Source: Stictocephala bisonia
Taxonomy: Eukaryota > Arthropoda > Insecta > Hemiptera > Membracidae
Assembly (NCBI GenBank): GCA_035578905.1
Contig: JAQJVL010000101.1
Coordinates: 558,001 to 622,000, forward strand
DNA length: 64,000 nt
Direction of reading: 5' to 3'
The notes under the pieces: generated by a model
The model's input: the letters and a program-made list of their open reading frames with translations, nothing else
What the model was told of the DNA's origin: nothing
The model's database searches: none
Made by a program: the position numbers and the translations under genes
Part shown: in pieces, positions 1 to 10,815 of the stretch
Layout of the letters: each line of letters begins with the position of its first letter
How positions within the stretch are numbered: the first letter of the stretch is position 1

Positions 1-639
1 AAAAGGCCCTGCCGCTTAATCCGTTGAAAGCTTTAATCGAATTATTTATCGATTTTTCCAGTATTTGTTGATTTCTAGTTGACGCTGATTTCGACCATTC
101 TGACAAAACTCTCGAGCGAATACTCGGCTCTCGAAGTTTCTTTTGTGTGACAAAACTGTTAACTTAGTTTTCTGGATCGATTGTATCAAACGTTCCATTC
201 AACCGAAATGAACTTTTTAACGAATTCATACACAATGCATTCTTTTCGCCAATATCGTTTTTTATAAACTTATGATAATGGTTATTTTTTTGGCTCAATA
301 CTTGTCCCTTATACAATTTTATATTTATTTTTCCAGGAATAATTAATAAATAACTTGTTATTTCTTGTGAAGGCCTACTGTTCGTTCTAAGATTACACTT
401 TTATAATCATAGACTACTTTTAAATAAAATAACTATTTTCTATATTCTACAAACTCTTTTTCTGCAGTAAAGTATTGGGTAAGTTATATGTGGTTCATGA
501 ACGTATTGGGTTATTCAATTTAATTCATGCAGCATTGATATTTGTTACAAGGAGACAGCTTTCAAATATTTAAAAAAAATTTTTGAAAATTTAAAAACAT
601 GTCATTTTGATTCTTTGTAGGCCTGTTAGTAGTACACAC
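1..639. other. AT-rich DNA without a recognisable gene
   Basis: Stop codons are dense in all frames. There are no tandem repeats, no RNA-gene boxes and no recognisable transposon protein. I see nothing to annotate here. Confidence 0.6.
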
Positions 640-880
640 CCACCCACATACGATTGGCCCAACCACCCAACCTGCATATTCGTGTAAATTGAATGGTTCA
701 TCCTCCCAAGATGAAAACACGATATTGATGCCTCACCTACCTTACCTACAAATACATATGACTTAATGGCTCACCCACCCTACATACGTATGACTTCAAT
801 GGCCTACCCATTCTACTGGCATTTACGTATAATTTTAATGGCCCACCCATCCAAAATGCATGTATGTAGGCTATGATCGT
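640..880. repeat. Degenerate minisatellite, period about 33-39 bp
   Basis: About six diverged copies of a unit built around AATGGCCCACCCA followed by ACATACGTATGACTT. AATGG-type anchors fall near 692, 727, 765, 798 and 837. Spacing varies between copies, so the array is old. The C-rich CCACCC blocks give it a strand bias unlike the surrounding DNA. Confidence 0.6.
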
Positions 881-2159
881 AATGGACAGGTTTTAAGTAA
901 AAACATGGAAAATTGTCTTTTTTTATTTCAAAATTAATAATACGGTCAACTTACGTTAAAATCTTTTGGTGTTAAATTCGTTCCTGTGCAATAATATACT
1001 GATGTATAGCATTTAATCTGATATTCATAGAATGTATTATTTTATTCTCTCTGGCTCTGGCCATTTTATGGCCCAAATAATTATTTATACAATATGTGTG
1101 GCTCGTATATGTGTGGCTCGTAATATGCAATTTATAAGAATAAGTACAAAATAGGCCCTATAGTTTCAAAACTAATAAGTAATCCTTTTTCAGTTTTCTT
1201 TGCAGCAATCATATATAACTTATTAAAGGATGTAATTTACGTATAATGTGTTAATATCAAAGGGAGTCAGTAAGCAGACAGAATAACACAGACTAGTGCT
1301 TCCTTATGTTCACCTAGACATTTTCCCGTTATTTTGAAACATTTCATCGCTATTTTAAAATAGTGTTCGTTAAAAAATAACACACTTTTAAATTAGTAAA
1401 TTCCACAAATTGAAAGCGAATAAGCAACAATTTAGGGTGATAGATGTAGTCCCATTGCTGAAGGTCACATATTTAAAATAGAATTTAATAATTTATATTT
1501 TAATTTTTACTCTACCTTTTGTCAAACTTATTGTATATTTTGATTAATTATTAATATACTATTATATGCCAAAAGATGATCTTTATCAAATTGTTCATCT
1601 ATATTTACTTGCTATGTATTTTTTACTGAGACCAGAAAATTAAAAACATTTAGGAATTACAACTATTTATAACTGTTTTCTTTAAATTTAAAGGGCAAAA
1701 CAGGTGACGAGAAAGGTAAGCTATTTAATGAAAAAGCCATGACATAGAAACGACTTGTAGCCAAAATTGTGACAAATTTTGTGATATCTAGTGTGCAACA
1801 AATTGCAACTAAACATAGCCTAATGTTGAGTTGTAGACTAACCTCACCAGTGGACAACGGACAGACTGAAGCCATTATTCTTTGACCTAATTTCGAAGTT
1901 TAGTTTATTAATTGAAGTGTTTTTTAGTAGTTAAACTGGTAATTTAACTGAGTAAACAAAGAATAAAAATAACTTCCTTGCACATTAGTTGTTTTTAATA
2001 TACACCTTCCTTTTTTATAAAATACCCTAATAGATGTCTTGGGGTTATAGCCTACTCTTAAAAAAGTGTTTAGGCATACAGAATCAGTTATTATCAATGT
2101 AGTAACCAATGAGAAGCTACGTTATTACATTGCGTTGTGGCTAATTTCTAGGGGGTGTG
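881..2159. other. AT-rich DNA without a recognisable gene
   Basis: Only short, low-complexity ORFs are present. A small local duplication (GTGTGGCTCGTA, twice) lies at about 1,096-1,122. No coding, RNA or mobile-element signature was found. Confidence 0.55.
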
Positions 2160-2500
2160 AATGTTAGACCATGGTGGTGGCCGGTGCAGCGTGCACGAGT
2201 ATGCAGCAAACAGTCCATAATAGAGGAGCGCCAGTCAACATCCGAGGCTGGGGGTATTTTTCTTAGCCTCCTCCGGGAGTTTTGGAATCATACTGGAGGT
2301 GAGTGATAATCAATTAGTCAATGTTTGGTGTACGCTGGATAACATCGGGAATAGAAAGTGTGATCCATCATGGACCCCACGTTCCGCCATCTTTCGCGCC
2401 TTCTTCCCGGTCAATATTGTGCCCTCTCGCCGCTATCCCACCACTGCCTCCAAGCCCACTGAAGGGTACTGCACCTATATTACTTACAGTAAACTTATTG
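2160..2500. promoter_or_regulatory. GC-richer island with a possible micro-exon
   Basis: Base composition and CpG content rise sharply against the AT-rich flanks. On the plus strand a pyrimidine-rich tract ending in TTTTTCTTAG (to 2,266) is followed by 32 nt and then a strong donor, GGAG|GTGAGT (GT at 2,299-2,300). This outlines a possible micro-exon at 2,267-2,298. A YY1/Pho-type site lies at 2,384-2,390 (CCGCCAT, minus-strand ATGGCGG). ORFs of 90-96 codons cross the island, but their products match no family I recognise. It could be an alternative promoter or exon, or a conserved non-coding element. Inference only. Confidence 0.3.
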
Positions 2501-3157
2501 TGTGTCAAAGAAAACGTAATAGTATTTTTATCTATCAGAGTGAGATCACACGATTCAGGCCTACGTGTTAAAAGTCAGAAACAATGCTGCTTACTTATAT
2601 GTTTATTTTAATCAATTATAAAACATTTAAATAGAATTTAGCAAAGAGATTTGTGATCTTGTAGTAAATATGGCCTCTTTATATAAAAATCAATAATTAA
2701 TAGTACCATAATTCATAATTTTTTTTTAAAAAACTCATACAGTATGTAACTGACCCGTGGCACATAAAACATTTAAATCGTGATTTTTCGATATTCTCGA
2801 TATTCTACACTGTTAATATTTTGTTTTTGTATTCAAAGTTTTATCGTGTTTTATTTCATTATACTCTGTAATAATTATGACCTTATAGCTTATTATTAAT
2901 TACAATGTAGTCTATGTGTAGCCCAAAATGGTAGTCTATGCTCACAAGGAAAGTTCAAATATGAAAAAGGATAGGTCTACTACAGGTAGCTTATTATTTA
3001 AATGCTTAGTATAGGTTATCCACCACCAGAAGTCGTTAGTAGCTCACGTAGAGTGGCACGGTGGGCTTATCGATAGTAGTTATTCCATCTCGATTGATTA
3101 TTGGTTTGAACAACGCATTTTTTCATAAGCATTTTCAAACTTATTCACACATTTATA
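2501..3157. other. AT-rich DNA without a recognisable gene
   Basis: No tandem repeats, RNA boxes or protein similarity that I can recognise. Confidence 0.55.
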
Positions 3158-3532
3158 ATGCTTGCCAGTAAGTATAAAGAAATAGGAGGAAAACAGACGT
3201 CTCAAAAACGAGATTTACTACATCAGTATCGGGGCTCCGAAGGGTGCAAAAAGTCAGATGAAAATATATTTCACTCGAGGGAGAAGGGGTGTTTTAGAGC
3301 TGAGAAACATGGCGGGAATAAGTCATCTGAGTCTGACACAAGGAAATACTGCACAGCCAGGCTTAGGGAAAAATATAATCCCACTCATCATTCTTGGGAG
3401 GATGTCCCACCCTCTTTGGATGCCCTACGTCATACTCTGCAGGGATATAACAACTTAGATTTCAGCGTGCATTTTATTATTTTTAGTTTTAATTGGTGGT
3501 TCGAACTTTCGAATAAAAAGCCAGTCATATAA
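3158..3532 (+). CDS. Unrecognised 124-codon ORF in a GC-richer patch
   Basis: An ATG-initiated ORF of 124 codons lies in DNA less AT-rich than its flanks. The first 100 residues are hydrophilic and Lys/Arg/Ser-rich, with no signal peptide or membrane segment. The last 25 become Phe/Trp/Ile-rich, as AT-rich non-coding DNA usually reads. I recognise no domain. An ATGGCGGGAA motif (3,309-3,318), which fits both YY1/Pho and E2F consensus, sits inside it and suggests regulatory DNA as an alternative. It may be a chance ORF, an exon or an old gene fragment. Confidence 0.15.
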   Translation: MLASKYKEIGGKQTSQKRDLLHQYRGSEGCKKSDENIFHSREKGCFRAEKHGGNKSSESDTRKYCTARLREKYNPTHHSWEDVPPSLDALRHTLQGYNNLDFSVHFIIFSFNWWFELSNKKPVI

Positions 3533-4134
3533 TAATGATTTTATTTCCTTTAAAACGCTTGTTTTTTATAACAATGTTGTCTTACATAGCATAATAATAT
3601 ATTTTACTATGCCAAAGCTGATCTTACAACTAACCCATAAATATGTAACATTTTGAGAAAACTTCTTCCAACGCAAACCTGTCAACATATTATGAATTAA
3701 GAAAAGTGCTTATAGAGGCTGATTCCAAAATATTTTACAATAGTCTATAGGCTCTAAAGGATTAGATCAATAGTAAAGATACAAAAAATCAACACATACA
3801 AAGCTGTTTGTTAAATTATGAATGGTCCAATTAGAATTTGACAAAATGTTGGGCGGACCAATACCACTTTAGACCTATGTGTATGGGCGTGCGGGTCTAC
3901 AATCAAACTGGTGGCATCAAATTAGTTAGTAATAATCTGCGGACCTACCTAACTATATTGACGCACAAGTTACGAATGCATTCAACATTATCTAAATGAA
4001 TGCTCATTATCAGCTGTTATGAAGGCGTCCTACATCTTTGCTATTGCTGTGGCCATATGTTTTACAAAGATATCGATCAGTACATTAAAAGATAATTATT
4101 TTTCATATTTCCTTAAGAGTCTGAAGATGGCTAA
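3533..4134. other. AT-rich DNA without a recognisable gene
   Basis: Nothing beyond short chance ORFs. One 46-codon ORF with a hydrophobic N-terminus (4,019-4,159) runs into the inverted repeat that follows and is treated as chance. Confidence 0.5.
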
Positions 4135-4550
4135 GAGTTGTTGGCCATGTTGGTTTTAATCCCATAAGAACAATGTTATTTACGAATTCATATTTTTAGC
4201 CATTTATTGACCAACAGTTTTTAGCACGAGTGTCATTTTAAACTTTATCATATTGCGCATTGGGTTTGCTTTTGATATATTGAGTAGTCTACATTTGCCT
4301 ACTTTAAAAAAATGGGTGAAAATAAAAGCTTCAAACTAAATATGTTTTGTAGTCTATTGTTTTCTATAAAACTAACTATGATTCACAAAGCAATTCTAAC
4401 GTAAAATTTCAATCTTTATCAAATGTAATTTGTTTGGAAAAAATCCGTTTAAAAATAACTTTAATTCGGATACGCCTGATCCTATGTCCGGTTCGAAAAT
4501 AACATTGTTTTTATAGGAATAAAACCAACATGGTCGACAATCCCTGCAGA
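4135..4550. repeat. Inverted-repeat (MITE-like) element, about 415 bp
   Basis: The segment at about 4,139-4,190 (containing CCATGTTGGTTTTAATCCC and ACAATGTTATTT) is matched in reverse complement at about 4,495-4,548. The arms are about 45-50 bp with a handful of mismatches. The 300 bp between them encode nothing recognisable. Either a non-autonomous element with long terminal inverted repeats or two opposed copies of a short dispersed repeat would fit. I could not define a target-site duplication. Confidence 0.45.
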
Positions 4551-5582
4551 CCCTATGAACATCTTAAAATTGTAGTGCTTTTTTAGGGGAGAAAACTCCT
4601 GACATTATCTTCTCTAGAGAAAAACCAGGACAATGTTTTTGTGTACACAGTTTTGCTTTGCCCGATAGGTTTACCTAAACGCAACTACCTAGTTGGCAAC
4701 TGAAGCCAATACGACGTGGTTAGGATTCTAAGATAATCTTCAAGTCCTAAACTTTACTGGTTTTTGTCCTATCAATAAGCGATCTTCTGTAACGATTAGC
4801 CAATTCTAGTTAGTAACAAAGACACTCGTTAATGTAGGACTAAACTATTGACGCAGTGTTCAGTAAATTTCTGTAACCATGGGTGAAACGAGAACCGTCT
4901 ACTGAGGATCCAGTTGGGATATATTACCAGGAAGCGTATTCCTTATTTAATTAGATAACTGACAGCTAATCCCTATAAAGCTGGAGGTGCAGGAGTGGCT
5001 GATTTAGCGAGAGGAACTCTAGCACTTCATTTGGTCGCAGGTCCTGAAGAAATTGCAGGCAATTAGCGGATGACTTGGATTGAAGTTGAACTGTCGGGCT
5101 TTAGCTATTGTTGGATTCGAGCATTATTAATAAACTGTTGTTTATACCTATACAAATTTAAAAATAAGATCGACTAATCGCTCATTTTCTCAGTACCGTC
5201 TAATAAAGGTCTTAGAAGCAGATTTAATTATAAGTTATTAGTTATCAATTATCTTTGTTGAACCTTTCATTCGTGTAGTTTAAGATAAAAAACATAATTT
5301 AAATAAATTATTTTATATTGGTTTAGGCCTACATATTGACTTCTACAATTTCATTCGAGTAACGGTAAATGGCTATAAGTAGGCTACTCCTGATTCCCAG
5401 GTATACCTCGGGCATACAACTTCACTTTGCATCAATATCGCACGTGAAAAGATCTTTCCTCCCAAACGTTCTTTGATCAGTCCACCGGCTGACGAAATTG
5501 CAAACTGAAGACTTTCCTGGTTGGTAGTCTTCTATACTATCCTTTCTGAAACATTTTCAGTGGCGCAGTGCTGTAACTCAGC
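4551..5582. other. No recognisable gene
   Basis: Mixed-composition DNA without long ORFs, tandem repeats or RNA boxes. From about 5,559 the plus strand reads TGGCGCAGTGCTGTAAC, which matches the head of the dispersed element described at 19,568-20,038 and fits a pol III A-box loosely. Confidence 0.45.
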
Positions 5583-5982
5583 TATAAGTTGCGCCAACTA
5601 AATTCCGCTCTGGATGTCTCCCTGTGAATGAGGGTGCGGGAGAGTGCGCGGGTAAAATATAATATCGACTGAACATGTTTTCTGTGAAAAAGCCGACCAA
5701 GTTTGTGATTTTATTGCTCTGAAGAGACGAGCCCTTCCCTTTGGTTTTTAGTGTACTCGAGGAGACCATCACACCACTAGTCAGCCACAAACTGTCTTCT
5801 GTACAGTAACCCACAAAACACTCCTTTATACTGGCGCCTAGGAGTTGAAAAGGCAATAAATCTACCATTGTACTTAGACCAGAGAGGGACAGTAGGAAAT
5901 ATGTGCTGACCCTAAGCCGTAGTATAGAGTTTGGCTACTAGCGGCCGGGCCAGAGCGGGATTTAGTTGGCACGACTTATACT
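5583..5982. repeat. Inverted repeat, about 31-bp arms, upstream of the 76-bp array
   Basis: The left arm (about 5,583-5,613; contains CCAACTAAATTCCGCTCTGG) pairs with the right arm (about 5,951-5,981; contains CCAGAGCGGGATTTAGTTGG) with about three mismatches, about 335 bp apart. The interior has a 96-codon minus-strand ORF (5,578-5,868) resembling nothing I know. The left arm adjoins an element-head sequence, so this may be two heads of the dispersed family facing each other, or a MITE at the 5' end of copy A. Confidence 0.5.
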
Positions 5983-8330
5983 TGGTGCAGTATTGCGGAG
6001 ATAGTAGGCGGTAGGTTCTAAGCTCGGTCCTCTTGATGCCAACTGGGCGTCCACTCAATAGTTGCCATCGGCGGAGATAGTAGGCGGTAGGTTCTAAGCT
6101 CGGTCCTCTTGATGCCAACGGGGCGTCCACTCAATAGTTGCCATCGGCGGAGATAGTAGGTGGTAGGTTATAAGCTCCTCTTGATGCCAACTGGGCGTCC
6201 ACTCAATAGTTGCCATCGGTGGAGATAGTAGGCGGTAGGTTCTAAGCTCGGTCCTCTTGATACCAACTGGGCGTCCACTCAATAGTTTCCATCGGCGGAG
6301 ATAGTAAGCGGTAGGTTCTAAGCTCGGTCCTCTTGATACCAACTGGGCGTCCACTCAATAGTTGCCATTGGCGGAGATAGTAGGTGGTAGGTTCTAAGCT
6401 CCTCTTGATACCAACTGGGCGTCCACTCAATAGTTGCCATTGGCGGAGATAGTAAGCGGTAGGTTCTAAGCTCGGTCCTCTTGATACCAACTGGGCGTCC
6501 ACTCAATAGTTGCCATTGGCGGAGATAGTAGGTGGTAGGTTCTAAGCTCCTCTTGATGCCAACTGGGCGTCCACTCAATAGTTTCCATCGGCGGAGATAG
6601 TAGGCGGTAGGTTCTAAGCTCGGTCCTCTTGATACCAACTGGGCGTCCACTCAATAGTTTCCATCGGCGGAGATAGTAAGCGGTAGGTTCTAAGCTCGGT
6701 CCTCTTGATACCAACTGGGCGTCCACTCAATAGTTGCCATTGGCGGAGATAGTAGGTGGTAGGTTCTAAGCTCCTCTTGATACCAACTGGGCGTCCACTC
6801 AATAGTTTCCATCGGCGGAGATAGTAAGCGGTAGGTTCTAAGCTCGGTCCTCTTGATACCAACTGGGCGTCCACTCAATAGTTGCCATTGGCGGAGATAG
6901 TAGGTGGTAGGTTATAAGCTCCTCTTGATGCCAACTGGGCGTCCACTCAATAGTTGCCATCGGTGGAGATAGTAGGCGGTAGGTTCTAAGCTCGGTCCTC
7001 TTGATACCAACTGGGCGTCCACTCAATAGTTTCCATCGGCGGAGATAGTAAGCGGTAGGTTCTAAGCTCGGTCCTCTTGATACCAACTGGGCGTCCACTC
7101 AATAGTTGCCATTGGCGGAGATAGTAGGTGGTAGGTTCTAAGCTCCTCTTGATGCCAACTGGGCGTCCACTCAATAGTTGCCATTGGCGGAGATAGTAGG
7201 TGGTAGGTTCTAAGCTCCTCTTGATGCCAACTGGGCGTCCACTCAATAGTTGCCATTGGCGGAGATAGTAGGTGGTAGGTTCTAAGCTCCTCTTGATGCC
7301 AACTGGGCGTCCACTCAATAGTTGCCATCGGCGGAGATAGTAGGTGGTAGGTTCTAAGCTCCTCTTGATACCAACTGGGCGTCCACTCAATAGTTGCCAT
7401 TGGCGGAGATAGTAGGTGGTAGGTTCTAAACTATTCCTCTTGATGCCAACTGGGCGTCCACTCAATAGTTGCCATCGGCGGAGATAGTAGGCGGTAGGTT
7501 CTAAGCTCGGTCCTCTTGATACCAACTGGGCGTCCACTCAATAGTTGCCATCGGCGGAGATAGTAGGTGGTAGGTTCTAAACTATTCCTCTTGATGCCAA
7601 CTGGGCGTCCACTCAATAGTTGCCATCGGCGGAGATAGTAGGCGGTAGGTTCTAAGCTCGGTCCTCTTGGTACCAACTGGGCGTCCACTCAATAGTTGCC
7701 ATCGGCGGAGATAGTAGGTGGTAAGTTCTAAGCTCGGTCCTCTTGATGCCAACTGGGCGTCCACTCAATAGTTGCCATCGGCGGAGATAGTAGGCGGTAG
7801 GTTCTAAGCTCAGTCCTCTTGGTACCAACTGGGCGTCCACTCAATAGTTGCCATCGGCGGAGATAGTAGACGGTAGGTTCTAAGCTCGGTCCTCTTGATA
7901 CCAACTGGGCGTCCACTCAATAGTTGCCATCGGCGGAGATAGTAGACGGTAGGTTCTAAACTCGGTCCTCTTGGTACCAACTGGGCGTCCACTCAATAGT
8001 TGCCATCGGCGGAGATAGTAGACGGTAGGTTCTAAACTCGGTCCTCTTGGTACCAACTGGGCGTCCACTCAATAGTTTCCATCGGCGGAGATAGTAGGCT
8101 TTCTAGAGATGTCTAGGGTGTCCATGTTAACTGAGTATCAGGCTTGTTAGTTAGTATGCTTACTACGTTGTTTGGTCTCTTAATGTCCTGGCTATTTGGT
8201 TATTAATAAATAATTACTCAATAGTCGAACTTAGTAAGTAACAATGACTACTCTTATTCACCTTCACTCATCACACTTGTTCACCTTTCGTATTCGTCCA
8301 TACCTCTACTATCGGCGTCTTAATAATCAA
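5983..8330 (+). mobile_element. Dispersed SINE-like element, copy A, with amplified module
   Basis: This is one of five copies of a repeat family in the window; the others are at 19,568-20,038, 38,955-39,140, 41,003-41,408 and 55,500-55,605. After the array, 8,099-8,330 aligns in order with the tail half of copy B: TCTAG..GTGTCCATGTT, ACTGAGTATCAGGCTTGT, TATTAATAAAT, a CTCATC-rich block, then CGGCGTCTTA. Where copy B has one 76-bp module, copy A has about 28 in tandem. There is no coding capacity. Non-autonomous status follows from the lack of ORFs; tRNA-derived origin is only a possibility. Confidence 0.65.
5996..8098 (+). repeat. 76/72-bp minisatellite, about 28 copies
   Basis: Tandem units of 76 bp (GGAGATAGTAGGCGGTAGG ... 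GGGCGTCCACTCAATAGTT), with a 72-bp variant lacking CGGT after AAGCT and a rarer 75-bp variant reading AAACTATT. From about 6.1 to 7.1 kb the 76- and 72-bp types alternate in blocks of 148 or 224 bp. From 7.6 to 8.1 kb only 76-bp units occur. The minus strand is rich in overlapping ORFs, but the unit length shifts frame, so no continuous protein is encoded. Confidence 0.95.
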
Positions 8331-9100
8331 TTGAAACACATTCACCCATAGTCTATCTCTAAGATGAGTGTCTTAACTGTAAATAAGAACAAACAGCCTA
8401 AATAAGTTTTGTTAGTTGCGTAAGCATAAATTCACAATATATCAGCAAATTTGCTGAACATTGACGGTAGGCCTATACCAAGACAGCATTCCTTAACATT
8501 AATGGAAGAGAGTTAGATAAGCTAGTGGGCCTATACTGACCAGATTCTAATCCATTATTCCAAACGTCGGGGGAATTCACTCTCCTTGATCATATTCAAG
8601 AGTATAAAAAGTTCCAAGAAGCCGTTATTCTTTTCTAGCCAACGGCCTCGAAATGTTGACCTGACACAAAGATCTCCCCTGGGAAGTGCAAGATTAATTC
8701 ACATTCGCAATGCAGTGCAAGTGACCGAGTAACCCTGTAACCTGGCTGGACGAGTTCTTGGACCCTGACTCCCACGGTCTGCCTCCCCACCTACTTGAGC
8801 CACCTGTCAAGGATAAAACAGGGAGTCAAATTAGCTAACAGAGGCACTCGACAACATCATTATAAAAACACGTAAATTTTGAAATAGGCTATCATACAAT
8901 TATAAAACAACATTTTGTTTAAAGTAAAGAAACAGCAATACAATTATTTGCGTTAACTTTAAATTAATGAAAACAAAAAAGTAGACGAAACCGAAAACCT
9001 ATCACAAATTCAGTAAACAATTAACACTTAATGATAAGTGTTATTGAATAGTAGGCCTAGTAGTCTACATAAGAATTAATAACCAAACACAAAAAAGTCG
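8331..9100. other. No recognisable gene
   Basis: Mixed to AT-rich sequence. The stretch 8,560-8,830 is somewhat GC-richer and unique-looking, but has no ORF, splice-site pair or RNA motif I would defend. Confidence 0.5.
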
Positions 9101-9111
9101 GATCTTTTCAC

Positions 9112-9178
9112 TTAGGTTAACGTGACCATAACTTAGGTTAACCTAACAGAACCAAACCTAACTTAACCTAACCAAAAA
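9112..9178. repeat. AACCTAA/TTAGGTT-rich patch
   Basis: A short cluster of TTAGGTTAAC, AACCTAAC and ACTTAACCTAACC strings in both orientations. Such strings are common in insect genomes. The spacing is irregular and both strands are represented, so this is not a telomeric (TTAGG)n array. Confidence 0.5.
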
Positions 9179-9298
9179 GTAGTGGTAGTAAACTATCGGA
9201 AAAGGTCCAAAAAGTCTAGTCGCACTATTAGCTTGGAACTATTGATCGACAGCTTTTTGTTGGAAATGAAATAATGGAAACAGTTAAATGACTAGGCA

Positions 9299-9328
9299 TT
9301 TATTTATTTATTTATTTATTTATTTACA
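9299..9328 (+). repeat. (TTTA)n microsatellite
   Basis: About seven uninterrupted TTTA units, followed by ordinary AT-rich DNA. Confidence 0.9.
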
Positions 9329-9595
9329 TGCTTCAATACAGTCAAAACCAATTACACTGAAGCAGTTCATATAATACATATATTTATGTTTGTGGGTTTT
9401 ATAACTTATTCACTAAATCACTTCACATTATAAAAATAACAAAAAATAAGAATACCAAACTGAAATACTATAGATTCAAATATAACTGAAATTTATATGG
9501 AACGGAACAATACATGCTTGATGAGGAGGCAAAAAATGTAATGACATGCAATTAAATGAAAATAATAACTAATATTAGTATAGACTAGCATTCAG

Positions 9596-9888
9596 CAACA
9601 ATAGCAGTAATGAATATTTTAAACAATTAAGAACAATAACAACAATAAATAATAACAGTAATAAATATTTTAAACAATTGACAACCATAACGACAATAAA
9701 TAATAACAGTAATAAATATTTTAAACAATTGACAACCATAACGACAATAAATAATAACAGTAATAAATATTTTAAACAATTGACAACCATAACGACAATA
9801 AATAATAACAGTAATAAATATTTTAAACAATTGACAACCATAACGACAATAAATAATAACAGTAATAAATATATTTTGAACAGTTAAC
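9596..9888 (+). repeat. 51-bp minisatellite, about 5.5 copies
   Basis: The unit contains AATATTTTAAACAATTGACA, then ACCATAACGACAATAA and ATAACAGTAATA. Three internal units are nearly identical; the first and last have diverged. Because 51 is divisible by 3, 17-residue repeats appear as ORFs in several frames on both strands; these are artefacts of the period. Confidence 0.93.
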
Positions 9889-10815
9889 AATATAGAATTC
9901 GTAAAAGAGTAATAAACAAAACAAAATTATGTAGAGCGTTGACTTAAACAAGACAGGCAATTAGCTTTAAATATTTTAAAAGAGTCAAAAAATAGATCTA
10001 CATTACTATTATCGGAAAGGAGCAAATTATTGTAAGATGTCATGAGGCGGTGAAGGGGGGAAGAAGCATGTGCCGTCGTGCGGCAGTAGGGAACAGAGAA
10101 CAGAAGTTTATTGCGACTATGAAATGTAGGTACACGGAAAGAGAGGCATATGTGTAAATAATATAAAGTATAGTAAATATAAAGTAAACAATATATGTTG
10201 AAAAATCCAGACCAAAAGAAGTTCAAGATTAGGAGAGATGGTTACCCAAGATGCCGTACAAGTCGATTAGAAGATATAATCTAAATATTCTTAATTTTGT
10301 ACATGAAATTATCAAACATTAGGAAATAATGTTTCAATTAGGCCTTACTTCGAATTTGACTAATTATATAACCTTTCGACCAGAACATTTTTAGTTATTA
10401 CAAGCTAATATTAAAAATTAGTATCTTACATAGTCAGATGAAGAACTTAAAAAACAATTTACACATGTAGCCTACTATATAATTTTTTGTGAGTAGTCTG
10501 AAACTGAAATTGTTGTGTAGATTACAAAAACATTTACCAATTTATTGAATATAGAGTAATATAAAAGAACAAATTTTTAAAAACATAATTTAAAAAAATG
10601 TTCTTTTCTAAAACCTAACATACTCCACCAAGTAGGCCTATGTACAACATAATATAGAGTAATAGTTTATTAATTGTATATCTCGGAAATTTTAATAATT
10701 AGTTGACATCGGAAATTTTCAAAACCTACTCAGCCTTAGAGGCTTTTTAGTGCTGAGACTGCTTAATTCAACATGCCATCTAGAATCTAGACCTAAGTTA
10801 CCTAAGTTAGAATCT
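9889..10815. other. AT-rich DNA without a recognisable gene
   Basis: A 99-codon minus-strand ORF (9,927-10,226) crosses a GC-richer 120-bp patch near 10,020-10,140. Its product matches no family I recognise and the ORF is probably chance. No repeats or RNA genes were seen. Confidence 0.5.

Noticed and set aside
4019..4159. 46-codon ORF with a signal-peptide-like N-terminus
   Set aside because: Its 3' part lies inside the 4.14-4.55 kb inverted repeat; no splice context or family match.
5912..8068. Many overlapping minus-strand ORFs (up to 183 codons) with a repeated motif
   Set aside because: They follow the 76/72-bp tandem unit, shift frame at each 76-bp unit and exist only because the unit lacks stops in two frames.
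9112..9178. Interstitial telomere
   Set aside because: TTAGG-like words are irregular and in both orientations; no (TTAGG)n run.
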